A stretch of DNA of 40,263 bases. Origin: an uncultured Clostridium sp. (GTDB lineage Bacteria; Bacillota; Clostridia; TANB77; CAG-508). Where the stretch lies: contig CANEHB010000018.1 of NCBI GenBank assembly GCA_947427205.1, positions 1 to 40,263 on the forward strand. Direction: 5' to 3'. The notes under the pieces are model-generated. The model saw nothing but the letters and a program-made list of their open reading frames with translations, did no database searches and had not been told where the DNA came from. Of this stretch, positions 1-6,620 are shown one piece after another. Both the position numbers and the translations under genes were made by a program. The number at the start of each line of letters is the position of its first letter. Positions within the stretch are counted from its first letter, which is position 1.

Positions 1-148
1 CATCACCTCTTAACGATATTTTAATTATACCAAAAAACGAGCAAATCATAAATATGCTCGTCAAATAGGTAAGTACTCAATTCGGTAAAGTTAAGTACCC
101 CCTTTCTAAAACTTAAACTTGTAATTTTAATAATAACTTGTGTGAAAA

Positions 149-259
149 TTATTGCTTTTTAGAATTTTCTTCTTTTTTCTTTTTACTCCACCAAGTACCA
201 GTAAGTGAACAGCCTCCACCAATAAATATAAATACTATCATAAATATCCAAAATTCCAT
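149..259 (-). CDS. 36-residue single-pass membrane peptide
   Basis: Small gene with a textbook ribosome binding site (AGGAGG, plus-strand 264-271) just before its ATG. The 36-residue product has one hydrophobic segment (residues about 3-15), a short GGGC turn with a cysteine at residue 17, a TGTWW motif and a lysine/glutamate-rich tail, so it should be a membrane peptide with a charged cytosolic C-terminus. It starts 10 bases after the stop of the XRE-membrane regulator and shares its direction, so the two are almost certainly co-transcribed. No family recognised. It could be a regulatory partner, an immunity peptide or a small stress peptide; the sequence does not decide. Confidence 0.65.
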   Translation of the reverse strand: MEFWIFMIVFIFIGGGCSLTGTWWSKKKKEENSKKQ

Positions 260-269
260 ATTATTCCTC

Positions 270-842
270 CTATTTTATAAATATTATAATTAAATTTATA
301 ATAAGTGCTATCATACCTGCTAATATTGCAAATAAAATCTTCTGATACATTCTTTTTCCTAATTCTTGTTGTCTTTCTTCGTAATTTAATTGTTTGTTAT
401 TAATAAAAGCCAAAATTTCTTTATATGTTTGAATATTATTGTTTTTTTTGATTTTTTCAGCTATTCCAGCAGTAAAAAAAGTTACTAAAAAAAATAAAAT
501 CCAAATAATAACACCAATATTTCCTTCAAGCTTAAAAAGAGGATAAGCTGTAATGGCTAAAATTAATAATTCTGCTAAATAAATGTATCCAATAATGTTA
601 AACTCTCTTACTTTTTGAGTATTAACTAAGTTTTTAATTTTCTCAATATCTCCTTTCATAAAATCATCTAAAGATACTTTAAAGATGTCACTAAGTAGTA
701 GTAAGCTTTTTATATCTGGATAACTTTTACTATTTTCCCAATTTGAAATAGTTTGTCTCGAAACAAATATTTTTTCTGCCAATTCATCTTGAGAAATATT
801 CTGTTTTTCTCTATATTTTTTTATCCTTATTCCTACATCCAT
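270..842 (-). CDS. XRE-family regulator with C-terminal membrane segments
   Basis: 190-residue protein. Residues about 5-60 form a classic HTH_3 DNA-binding domain (IRIKKYREKQNISQDELAEK, then VSRQTISNWENSKSYPD). The rest carries about three hydrophobic helices (residues roughly 84-105, 107-127, 168-189), so this is a membrane-anchored transcription regulator. A GGAGGT site precedes the ATG. Its promoter is TTGATA (plus 887-892) and TATATA (plus 864-869) with 17-bp spacing, and the -35 lies in one copy of a 19-bp direct repeat, which suggests autoregulation. It is followed at once by a 36-residue membrane peptide. It lies in the part of element A visible at the left edge. Confidence 0.85.
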   Translation of the reverse strand: MDVGIRIKKYREKQNISQDELAEKIFVSRQTISNWENSKSYPDIKSLLLLSDIFKVSLDDFMKGDIEKIKNLVNTQKVREFNIIGYIYLAELLILAITAYPLFKLEGNIGVIIWILFFLVTFFTAGIAEKIKKNNNIQTYKEILAFINNKQLNYEERQQELGKRMYQKILFAILAGMIALIINLIIIFIK

Positions 843-863
843 TTTGTACCTCCAATAATATTT

Positions 864-892
864 TATATACTAGGTATTTTTTTGTCTATCAA
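864..892 (-). promoter_or_regulatory. promoter of the XRE-membrane regulator
   Basis: On the minus strand TTGATA (887-892) and TATATA (864-869) are separated by exactly 17 bp and sit just upstream of the GGAGGT-ATG start at 842. Confidence 0.55.
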
Positions 893-950
893 AAGTCTTT
901 TACATTAATATTTTTTGACTTTATCTGTTTGTCAAAAGTTTTTTACATTA
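889..950. repeat. 19-bp direct repeat, candidate operator
   Basis: Two copies of tcaaaagtYttttacatta at 889-907 and 932-950 differ at a single base and start 43 bp apart, about four helical turns. The proximal copy overlaps the -35 box of the XRE regulator promoter. This is the usual layout for cooperative autoregulation by an HTH_3 protein; that use is inferred. Confidence 0.5.
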
Positions 951-981
951 TATTTTACATTCGATAAATTGTAATTTTTAG

Positions 982-1500
982 TTATATATTTTTTATATAA
1001 TTTAATATTTTAGTTGTAAATGTATTTAATATTAAATACATTATATATCCAATAATTCCGCCTAATATATTAGTTATTAAATCAGTTATATCTGATGACC
1101 TACAACCATTTATTAAAGGTTGTAGTATTTCTATACTTAGACTCAATAAAAAAGTATAGAAAGCAACTTTTAATAATTTAGTATTTTCTTTTTTTATTAA
1201 AGGCAATAAAAATCCAAAAGGAATTGTCATTATAATATTTAATACTATCTGTCTAGCAAAATCTCCTCTGCCAAAAGTAACATCAATAAAGGGTACTAAA
1301 TTCATTGGAGTATATGAGTGATTAAATATAAATGGTAAAGATGTTATTATAGGCATTAAAGTAAAATATAATACAAATGATAAATATATATACATTATGG
1401 TGTTTACAAATAATACATCTTTTCCTTGTGATTTCCATTTCTTATAAAATATAAATATATATATAACTATTAAAACAATGAAATCTATTATTTCTTTCAT
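982..1500 (-). CDS. VanZ-like membrane protein
   Basis: 172-residue protein with about four transmembrane helices and the VanZ signature in its middle (the NLVPF stretch followed by an NIIMTIPFGFLLP helix, then an SIEILQ segment). In the family, VanZ gives low-level teicoplanin resistance, and many relatives are envelope proteins of unknown role, so resistance should not be assumed. The start is preceded by GAGGAG. An extended -10 (TGATATAAT on the minus strand, plus 1539-1547) lies upstream, overlapped by an inverted repeat. It is the last gene of element A before the attachment site and is probably cargo. Full length for the family. Confidence 0.8.
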   Translation of the reverse strand: MKEIIDFIVLIVIYIFIFYKKWKSQGKDVLFVNTIMYIYLSFVLYFTLMPIITSLPFIFNHSYTPMNLVPFIDVTFGRGDFARQIVLNIIMTIPFGFLLPLIKKENTKLLKVAFYTFLLSLSIEILQPLINGCRSSDITDLITNILGGIIGYIMYLILNTFTTKILNYIKNI

Positions 1501-1540
1501 AATTATCTCCTCGACAACTTACTATTTGTTTAAGAGCATT

Positions 1541-1580
1541 ATATCATAAACTCTAATTAAAGAATATCGTTTTATGATAT
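1541..1580. promoter_or_regulatory. inverted repeat over the vanZ-like promoter
   Basis: atatcataaa (1541-1550) and tttatgatat (1571-1580) are perfect 10-bp complements 20 bp apart. The proximal arm covers part of the extended -10 element (minus-strand TGATATAAT) that would drive the VanZ-like gene, so it could be an operator. Function is inferred. Confidence 0.4.
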
Positions 1581-1641
1581 AAAGATAAGATACGTACCTT
1601 TTTATATGTTTAAACAATTATATATAATTTTAAATAATAAT

Positions 1642-1780
1642 GTCTAACAATAATTCTAACAGAAATCTATGCCTTCCTTGTTACTCAGAGATTACAAAGA
1701 TTTAGTTTTTGTTAGACAGTTTTTTTGGGAAGTCTAACAATAAATCTAACAAAAACTCTGTAACGCTGTATTAGTCTAAA
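1642..1780. repeat. arm-type integrase repeats of element A (GTCTAAC)
   Basis: gtctaacaataattctaaca at 1642-1661 and gtctaacaataaatctaaca at 1732-1751 are direct repeats with one mismatch. An inverted gttagac lies between them at 1711-1717 and a half site (agtcta) near 1772. They precede an AT-rich taattttaaataat stretch and the attachment core at 1906. Spaced direct repeats beside an attachment core are typical arm-binding sites of tyrosine integrases. The same pattern with a different core (GTCCACA) is found at the right end of element B. Confidence 0.55.
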
Positions 1781-1860
1781 TAATTTTAAATAATCTTGAA
1801 TGATAAAATGCTCATTTTTAGGCATTTTAGGATACTACTCAATAATTTTGAATAAAAATA

Positions 1861-1894
1861 AAAAGTGTTGAAAATCACTTATTTCAACACTTTT
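1861..1894 (-). terminator. terminator hairpin at the tRNA-side end of element A
   Basis: A perfect 13-bp stem (1861-1873 with 1882-1894) followed on the minus strand by a T-rich tail. It lies 11 bp from the 17-bp attachment core, in the same relative place as the hairpin behind tRNA-Pro in element B. If B were excised it would terminate tRNA-Pro transcripts. Confidence 0.65.
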
Positions 1895-1905
1895 CTGCAT
1901 CTTGC

Positions 1906-1922
1906 TGGTCGAGGTGACAGGG
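1906..1922. repeat. attachment site between elements A and B (17-bp tRNA-Pro copy)
   Basis: tggtcgaggtgacaggg is identical to 10469-10485, the 3' end of tRNA-Pro(TGG) including CCA. The following bases diverge, so this is not a tRNA gene but an attachment core left by site-specific integration. It marks the left edge of element B and the right edge of element A. Confidence 0.85.
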
Positions 1923-1968
1923 GGTTGTACTGTGTATCGTAGTTGTATAGCTTATTTCAAAAATTCTC

Positions 1969-1987
1969 GTCCACAAAAAAGTCCACA
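1969..1987. repeat. arm-type repeats at the left end of element B
   Basis: Two direct gtccaca copies at 1969-1975 and 1981-1987, 12 bp apart, 47 bp inside the left attachment core. They match the repeats at the other end of the element (10168-10338) and are likely integrase arm sites. Confidence 0.5.
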
Positions 1988-2167
1988 AATAATTTAATAA
2001 TAAATAATTTTATATAATTTTGAGTAGTAATAATTGTCTTATTTTTATTCATTTTCTATTTTTTTATAAATATACTAGACTACTCGACAACTTGTAATTT
2101 CTCGAGATGATTATAACACAAAAAAATAATAATTTTCAACTTCTTATCTGCATTTATGGTAATTGAA

Positions 2168-2190
2168 AAGGGAGTTCAATTTACTCCCTT
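2168..2190 (-). terminator. terminator after the XRE gene
   Basis: aagggagt and actccctt form a perfect 8-bp stem around a 7-base loop. On the minus strand it is followed by TTTTC, just downstream of the stop of the XRE gene at 2214. Confidence 0.6.
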
Positions 2191-2213
2191 ACAATTTTAC
2201 TTTAATTATTAAA

Positions 2214-2588
2214 TTACCATAAATGGAAGGCTGTTCTAATAAAGAAATTTATTAGTATTATTGCAATTATAATTGCTATTATTCCGAAAATTATTACATA
2301 ATATTTTATAGCTTTTTTAGCTTTTCCAACATCATTATAAACTGAATTAATTTTTTTATGGTCTAATTCTCTTGCAATTACTTCTGGTATTTCTGTTTCC
2401 TTTGCCATCTCATCCATACTAACATTGAATAAATTAGATAATTCTACTAATTTATCCATCTCTGGTGTTGTTTCCCCAAGTTCCCACTTTGAAACAGTTT
2501 GTCTTGCCACATCAAGTCTGTTTCCTAGTTCTTCTTGAGATAATCCTGCTGATTTTCTTAACTTAATTAGTTTTTCATTAAATTTCAT
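2214..2588 (-). CDS. XRE-family regulator with C-terminal membrane helix
   Basis: 124 residues. Residues 5-60 form an HTH_3 domain (LRKSAGLSQEELGNRL, then ARQTVSKWELGE). A single long hydrophobic helix near residues 95-117 anchors it to the membrane. It is the last gene of the leftward cargo of element B, with a terminator directly behind it. An AAGGAAG site precedes the ATG. It resembles the regulator at 270-842 in architecture but is a different protein. Small membrane-bound XRE proteins often control an adjacent envelope gene, and here the neighbour is a membrane-anchored phosphoesterase; that link is inference. Confidence 0.85.
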   Translation of the reverse strand: MKFNEKLIKLRKSAGLSQEELGNRLDVARQTVSKWELGETTPEMDKLVELSNLFNVSMDEMAKETEIPEVIARELDHKKINSVYNDVGKAKKAIKYYVIIFGIIAIIIAIILINFFIRTAFHLW

Positions 2589-2741
2589 AGTTACATCTTC
2601 CTTTCTACATAATTTGATATTAACAAATATCTATTATTATTGTAGAATTTTCTCGCCCTTATTTCTACCATTTCATACTGGAACATTGACACTTAAACCT
2701 AACATTTTTGAAAATCTATCAATAGATTGTAATTTATTTTT

Positions 2742-3587
2742 CTAATTAGTTTTTAAAGTAATAACAACTAATTCTGGTCGATTATTTATTCTAAAAGGTA
2801 TTATACTATTTCCAATTCCCCTACTTATTATCATATTAGTATTATTCTCTGTAAATAATCCACTCGTATATTTAGGAAATAATCCTTGATTAGGTGCAAC
2901 AACTCCCCCAATGAATGGGATTCTAATTTGCCCACCATGAGCATGACCTGTTAATACTAAATCAATATTATTTTCTACATAAGTTCTAAATAATTCTGGT
3001 CTATGTGATAAAAGTATTGAAAATAAATCTTTATTATAATTACTTATTTCTAGCTCTTTATTTATAATAGTTGAGCTTTTAACTGATTTTTCATGAGCCG
3101 TTTTTGGATCATTTATTCCTATTATATTTATTTTACTATTTTCTTTTTCTATAATTTTTGTTTCATTTTCTAAAATTATAACTCCTTGTTCTTCTAATAG
3201 ATTTTTCCATTTCTCATAATTAGAAATTTTTGCTTCATGATTTCCTGATACATAATATATTGGAGCAATTCCTTTAATTTCTTTTACAAAATTTATAGAT
3301 TGCTCCATATGCATTCTATTTGGATCAATAAAATCTCCTGTTATAACAATAATATTAGGTTTTTCATTTTTTAATTTTTCTATTAAAAATTTATTTAATC
3401 TGTTTGATCTTTCATTATGATAATCTGATATTTGAATTATCTTGTAATCATTAAATTCATTTGGAATTTTACTACTTGATATACTATAATTAGTTATTTG
3501 TAATGTTGTATTTTCATAATAAAAATAAATTAATAACAAACAACTCATTATAATACTACTGCATATAATTATTTCTTTCTTTTTCAT
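2742..3587 (-). CDS. membrane-anchored metallophosphoesterase (YkuE-like)
   Basis: About 281 residues. An N-terminal membrane anchor (residues about 5-22) is followed by a calcineurin-like phosphoesterase domain with all metal-binding motifs visible in order: SDYHN, GDFID, GNHE, SHRPE and GHAHGGQ. Relatives such as YkuE act outside the membrane on lipid-linked or cell-wall phosphate substrates; the substrate here is unknown. The start at 3587 is chosen because GAGGG lies 5 bases upstream. An in-frame ATG at 3614 would add nine residues but has no ribosome binding site. It sits in the cargo block between two XRE regulators and is probably accessory to element B. Confidence 0.88.
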   Translation of the reverse strand: MKKKEIIICSSIIMSCLLLIYFYYENTTLQITNYSISSSKIPNEFNDYKIIQISDYHNERSNRLNKFLIEKLKNEKPNIIVITGDFIDPNRMHMEQSINFVKEIKGIAPIYYVSGNHEAKISNYEKWKNLLEEQGVIILENETKIIEKENSKINIIGINDPKTAHEKSVKSSTIINKELEISNYNKDLFSILLSHRPELFRTYVENNIDLVLTGHAHGGQIRIPFIGGVVAPNQGLFPKYTSGLFTENNTNMIISRGIGNSIIPFRINNRPELVVITLKTN

Positions 3588-3642
3588 AAATACCCTCAAA
3601 TTTCCTTTCATCATAACAATAACTTACTATTTGTCTTTATAA

Positions 3643-4347
3643 TTATATATTAAAAATATCTAAATATAAAGCATTTTGCTTATTTAATGTTTCTTGTTCA
3701 TTTTCATTCAATTTTAATTGTTCAAACATCTCGTCAGTAAAATCGACATTTTTCTTTGAAAAGTAACATTTTCTTAAACTAGGCTCGCATTTTGCATTTG
3801 TTCCAAAGTAACCACCAAGCATTAAGCCGTCTGTACCATTGCAAATATTTATTTCAAGAACTGCAACATCAACACGAGTGCTTGTAGGTTTATAGTTTTC
3901 CATTACAGCAAATACGATTTCGTCATTACATATTAAGTAGCCCTCTGAGTATATTCTTTTATCGTGATAATCTACAAATTTTGCTTTGCATATATTTTGT
4001 TTTTGTTCTAGTTCCAATATATATTTATCGGGAGCAAATTTTTTAGTTCTAAAATTATAAGCATTGAAATAAACATATAATTTATCAGCACCAAAAGGGT
4101 TCTTAGATTTATTATTTTGACTTGTTCTATTAGTATCATTTCCATATAGGTCGGCTTCATATATTCCTAGTTCTTCACAAATTATACTAATATCTCTAAC
4201 ATCTGGCAAAATTTCTCCTGTTTCATATCTTGCAATAGTACTTCTATTTTTATTAAGAAGTGTTGCCATATTTTCTTGGCTTAAACCTTTTTGTATTCTA
4301 TAATTTTTAAGTCTTTCTCCAAAATCTTTACTATCAAATTCTGCCAT
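3643..4347 (-). CDS. XRE-family regulator with a long C-terminal domain
   Basis: 234 residues. Residues about 9-65 are an HTH_3 domain (RLKNYRIQKGLSQENMAT, then NRSTIARYETGEILPD). The remaining 170 residues form a soluble domain I do not recognise, with several cysteines. A strong GAGGGGG site precedes the ATG. Its promoter is TTGAAT (plus 4401-4406) and TATAAT (plus 4378-4383), 17 bp apart. It is divergent from the control region of element B, and an 8-bp inverted repeat lies between the two promoters. It is a good candidate for the regulator that keeps the rightward mobility genes silent, but this is inferred from position. Confidence 0.85.
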   Translation of the reverse strand: MAEFDSKDFGERLKNYRIQKGLSQENMATLLNKNRSTIARYETGEILPDVRDISIICEELGIYEADLYGNDTNRTSQNNKSKNPFGADKLYVYFNAYNFRTKKFAPDKYILELEQKQNICKAKFVDYHDKRIYSEGYLICNDEIVFAVMENYKPTSTRVDVAVLEINICNGTDGLMLGGYFGTNAKCEPSLRKCYFSKKNVDFTDEMFEQLKLNENEQETLNKQNALYLDIFNI

Positions 4348-4377
4348 AATATGTACCCCCTCATATAAATTAAATTC

Positions 4378-4406
4378 ATTATACTATTATATAAAGAAAT
4401 ATTCAA
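4378..4406 (-). promoter_or_regulatory. promoter of the XRE regulator at 3643-4347
   Basis: Minus-strand TTGAAT (4401-4406), 17-bp spacer, TATAAT (4378-4383). It lies about 30 bp upstream of the ATG and faces away from the rightward promoter at 4435-4463. Confidence 0.6.
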
Positions 4407-4410
4407 TATA

Positions 4411-4441
4411 AAATCAATATAGTGCTTGATATAATTGATTT
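4411..4441. promoter_or_regulatory. inverted repeat between divergent promoters
   Basis: aaatcaat (4411-4418) and attgattt (4434-4441) are perfect 8-bp complements 15 bp apart. The right arm covers the -35 of the rightward promoter and the left arm lies 5 bp from the -35 of the leftward XRE promoter. The XRE protein at 3643-4347 is the obvious candidate ligand; binding is inferred. Confidence 0.45.
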
Positions 4442-4463
4442 GTAAGGCTTTTTATGGTATAAT
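4435..4463 (+). promoter_or_regulatory. rightward promoter of the element B control region
   Basis: TTGATT (4435-4440), 17 bp, TATAAT (4458-4463), with a TG one base before the -10 (extended -10). It would start a transcript near 4470 that contains the nested hairpins and the 21-codon ORF. Confidence 0.6.
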
Positions 4464-4469
4464 ATATTA

Positions 4470-4752
4470 TATAAATACCTATTTCGGTAAAGTCTTTTTA
4501 TATATGATTTTGCCCAAGCAGTAGCTTGTTTGTAACATAAAGTTATTATTCGAGCTACTACAAGTGGCTCGAATTGTATATAGAACTTCCACTTGTTTGG
4601 ATTTTCTAATTTATGTGCAAGAAATAGAGATTACATAGAAAGGAAACCAAACAGATGAAAACATCAAAGAAAACAGTTATAGCATTCCCACGGTGGCGGT
4701 GGAGGTTGCTAAAAGACTAGATTTTGGAGGCAGTAATAGCCTTCTTTTTCTT
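4470..4752 (+). ncRNA. candidate structured leader or small RNA with mutually exclusive hairpins
   Basis: Between an extended -10 promoter and a weak T-rich terminator, this non-coding stretch contains competing stems: caagc/gcttg (4515-4528), agtagct/agctact (4520-4526 with 4553-4559), attcgagc/gctcgaat (4548-4555 with 4567-4574) and acaagtgg/ccacttgt (4560-4567 with 4589-4596). The last three are perfect 7-8 bp pairings and cannot all form together. A 21-codon ORF follows. This is the logic of an attenuator or riboregulator. No RNA family could be assigned by eye. Confidence 0.45.
4655..4720 (+). CDS. 21-residue Trp/Arg-rich peptide (possible leader peptide)
   Basis: ATG preceded by GAAAGGA at 10 bases; 21 codons ending in TAG. 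The product is basic, with an unusual FPRWRWRLLK core. It sits after a set of alternative RNA hairpins and just before a weak terminator, so it may be a translated leader that controls read-through. A small cationic membrane-active peptide is the alternative. The tandem CGG-TGG codons (rare in this AT-rich DNA) would suit ribosome stalling. Very short, so reality needs comparison with relatives. Confidence 0.4.
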   Translation: MKTSKKTVIAFPRWRWRLLKD

Positions 4753-4754
4753 TG
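4726..4754 (+). terminator. weak terminator after the 21-codon ORF
   Basis: ggaggc (4726-4731) pairs with gccttc (4739-4744) with one wobble, followed by a T-rich tract. It lies just after the leader ORF stop. Confidence 0.45.
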
Positions 4755-4769
4755 TATATTTTAATTTGT

Positions 4770-4905
4770 TGCGTGGGACGCACAAATTTGTGCTTTTTTC
4801 CTATTTTTACTAATTTTACTAACTTTTTATATAAAAATTACCTCAAAAATACCTATTTTCAACCTAAAATGTGCGTGTGACGCAACATTTGTTGCGTAGC
4901 ACGCA
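4770..4905. repeat. three TGCGT-N3-ACGCA dyads (iteron-like binding sites)
   Basis: Perfect TGCGT-N3-ACGCA dyads lie at 4770-4782, 4872-4884 and 4893-4905. The last two are 21 bp apart (two helical turns). Together they form a 44-base hairpin (4867-4910): 11-bp outer stem, 3x3 internal loop, 6-bp inner stem and a 4-base loop. They end 14 bp upstream of the -35 of the gene at 4990. GC-rich sites in such AT-rich DNA stand out. Likely binding sites for an element-encoded protein: operator or replication origin. Confidence 0.6.
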
Positions 4906-4918
4906 CATTTGCTATGTT

Positions 4919-4947
4919 TTGACTTGTTTACATAATGAAAGTATAAT
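4919..4947 (+). promoter_or_regulatory. promoter of the Spo0A-C-like gene
   Basis: TTGACT (4919-4924), 17 bp, TATAAT (4942-4947), 42 bp before the ATG at 4990 and directly downstream of the dyad cluster. Confidence 0.7.
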
Positions 4948-4989
4948 GTATCTATAAAGTAATTAAATCTATTAGAAAGGTTAGTAAGT

Positions 4990-5367
4990 ATGAAAACTAA
5001 ATATGATGTTTTTACTAAAGATAAAGAAAAAATATCATATCGTGCTTTTATACAAGCTAAACTTATTGAGCTAGGTTTAAGCCCTACAAGTAAAGGTACA
5101 TTTTATTTGAGAGATATTATAACTCTTGCTATTCAAGAATATAATTATAATGATATTAGCTTGATAGATTTAAGGAATAAATTAGCTGAAAAAGAAAATA
5201 CAACGGCAAATACTATTAAATCTAATATAGATTATGCTTTTAAATTTAAAGACACATCAAAAGCAGAAGAAAACTTTGAAACAATTTTCAATATTAAGTA
5301 TGACGAGTATTATATAACAGCAAAATCTCTTACTAACTTAATTGTTAGTTTGATATATGTTCAATAA
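4990..5367 (+). CDS. stand-alone Spo0A C-terminal-like DNA-binding protein
   Basis: 125 residues. Residues about 20-90 resemble the DNA-binding effector domain of Spo0A: a helix ending in LGLSPTSKGTFYLRD matches the LG-x4-KGY-x-YLREAI pattern, followed by a spacer and an NTTANTIKSNIDYAF segment like NTTASRVERAIRHAI in the recognition helix region. There is no receiver domain, so it cannot be phosphorylated as Spo0A is. It has its own promoter, with three identical dyads upstream and a strong terminator after it. It may be the regulator or replication initiator of element B. Homology is read by eye. Confidence 0.65.
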   Translation: MKTKYDVFTKDKEKISYRAFIQAKLIELGLSPTSKGTFYLRDIITLAIQEYNYNDISLIDLRNKLAEKENTTANTIKSNIDYAFKFKDTSKAEENFETIFNIKYDEYYITAKSLTNLIVSLIYVQ

Positions 5368-5374
5368 TTCTAAA

Positions 5375-5440
5375 ACACAAAATAAGGCTTGCTAGTAAAT
5401 TTTGATTATTAGCTAGGTCTTATTTTTGTGTCTTTTTTTT
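5375..5440 (+). terminator. strong terminator after the Spo0A-C-like gene
   Basis: A long stem (acacaaaataag with cttatttttgtgt, one bulge), an inner gctagtaa/ttattagc stem, and eight T residues at 5433-5440. Confidence 0.75.
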
Positions 5441-5576
5441 AAAATTCCTATGCTTTTCTACGCATTTTTACACATAACTAGGCGAAATGATTTTATAGAC
5501 TTCTTTCGTGCTAAACTTAACTTGTTCGAACGAGAAAAGATTTCTGGAAATCGAATTTTAAAAAGGAGATTTCAAA

Positions 5577-5753
5577 ATGAAAAAAATTTCAAAGCCTGTT
5601 ACCAAAGAAAAACTAACTAAAATTAAGGACAACCTATTTACAGAAAATGTAATTAGTTTAGACGATAGCAAAAACCAAAAATACTTTGATAACCTATCAT
5701 ATCAACAATATCTAGCAAACTTGAACAACGAAAGTAGTGATTTATATGACTAA
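5577..5753 (+). CDS. 58-residue hypothetical protein
   Basis: ATG with an AAAAGGAGAT site 7 bases upstream, 58 codons and TAA. The product is lysine- and asparagine-rich and soluble, with no recognised domain (ends in an SYQQYLANLNNESSDLYD segment). Its stop overlaps the ATG of the next gene, which suggests translational coupling. It opens the rightward operon that leads to the integrase. A palindrome GATTTC-TG-GAAATC lies about 20 bp before its ribosome binding site. Confidence 0.6.
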   Translation: MKKISKPVTKEKLTKIKDNLFTENVISLDDSKNQKYFDNLSYQQYLANLNNESSDLYD

Positions 5754-6288
5754 TGAAGAAATTATAATCATTTATAAAAAAGTTGGCATAGATGCAGAGT
5801 TTATGAAAATTCAAAATGAGCAAAATGAGTTTGAAGATTTAATAGGTGGCGAATTAGACTATATACCCTATGAAGAGATAACAATAGTAGCACGAAAAAA
5901 CAGAGAACATTTAAAACCTAATATTTATATCAATACAGAATTTTTAAGTATTAGCTCATCTATACGAGGAGATGTAATTATAGTTTGTAGAGAAAATGAA
6001 AACTTTAAATCGTTAACAAAAGAACAAGCTATAAAGTATAGAGAATTTTTGAAAAGAGCTAGTTTCAACTATGATAATTTTGACGAAAAAGGTAGATATA
6101 TTCCAAACATAAAACAAAATTCTTTAAAAAGTAAAGGCAAGTTTATTATAGAAAAAGGAATTGGAGAAAATGATATAGTTTCGCCAAAAGCTGAAAATAA
6201 CGAGTGTTTTGAAACAAATGAAACTTTGAAAATGATTTTAGGAATACAAAGTATTATTTTGAAATTTATAAAAGATAATTCAAATTAA
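5746..6288 (+). CDS. DUF3846-like protein of mobile elements
   Basis: About 180 residues from the ATG that overlaps the previous stop; an in-frame GTG at 5737 would add three residues. Residues about 12-105 read like DUF3846: a loop with LIGGELDYIPY, an NIYINTEF strand, IRGDVIIVCREN, then NFKSLTKEQAIKYREFL. DUF3846-type proteins are common in phages, plasmids and conjugative elements and have no known biochemical role. The C-terminal 70 residues are unassigned. It is part of the operon with the excisionase-like and integrase genes. Confidence 0.6.
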   Translation: MTNEEIIIIYKKVGIDAEFMKIQNEQNEFEDLIGGELDYIPYEEITIVARKNREHLKPNIYINTEFLSISSSIRGDVIIVCRENENFKSLTKEQAIKYREFLKRASFNYDNFDEKGRYIPNIKQNSLKSKGKFIIEKGIGENDIVSPKAENNECFETNETLKMILGIQSIILKFIKDNSN

Positions 6289-6301
6289 AGGAGTTTATAA
6301 A

Positions 6302-6607
6302 ATGAACGAAATAGATAATATATCAACGAAAGTTGCAAATGAAATTGATACAGAAGAAAAGAAAATAAATATAAATTTACCAGCACCACTAACAGCTGAA
6401 CAACTTATGACTATACAAAGTATAAAAAGACTAAAAAACCCTTTTAAAATGTTAAGTGTAAAAGATGTTATGCAAGATTTGAATATTTGCGAAACAATAG
6501 CTTATAGGACTTTTAAGAGAGCTGATTTCCCCTCAATAAATATAGGCAAGTCTAATCAAGTAATGCTAGTTGCTTATTTAATATGGAAAATGAGGAAGAG
6601 AGATTAA
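6302..6607 (+). CDS. excisionase-like HTH protein
   Basis: 101 residues. The C-terminal half (LSVKDVMQDLNICETIAYRT, then FPSINIGKS) fits a winged or MerR-like HTH of the Xis/HTH_17 type. The N-terminal 45 residues are polar. GGAG precedes the start. It lies 13 bases upstream of the integrase start, the usual place of an excisionase (recombination directionality factor) gene. The assignment rests on the HTH pattern plus position. Confidence 0.65.
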   Translation: MNEIDNISTKVANEIDTEEKKININLPAPLTAEQLMTIQSIKRLKNPFKMLSVKDVMQDLNICETIAYRTFKRADFPSINIGKSNQVMLVAYLIWKMRKRD

Positions 6608-6620
6608 AGGGGGTGTGGTA

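Noticed and set aside
1..3. A minus-strand ATG (plus cat) right at the left edge behind AAGAGGTG
   Set aside because: Only the first codon would be inside the window, and the Shine-Dalgarno touches the ATG, so no gene can be supported.
81..4492. ttcggtaaagt occurring at 81-91 and near 4482-4492
   Set aside because: An 11-base match without similar flanks; may be a shared remnant of two related elements but cannot be supported further.
5426..5620. 64-codon open frame
   Set aside because: It starts inside the terminator T run and has no ribosome binding site; the frame at 5577-5753 has a strong one and couples to the next gene.
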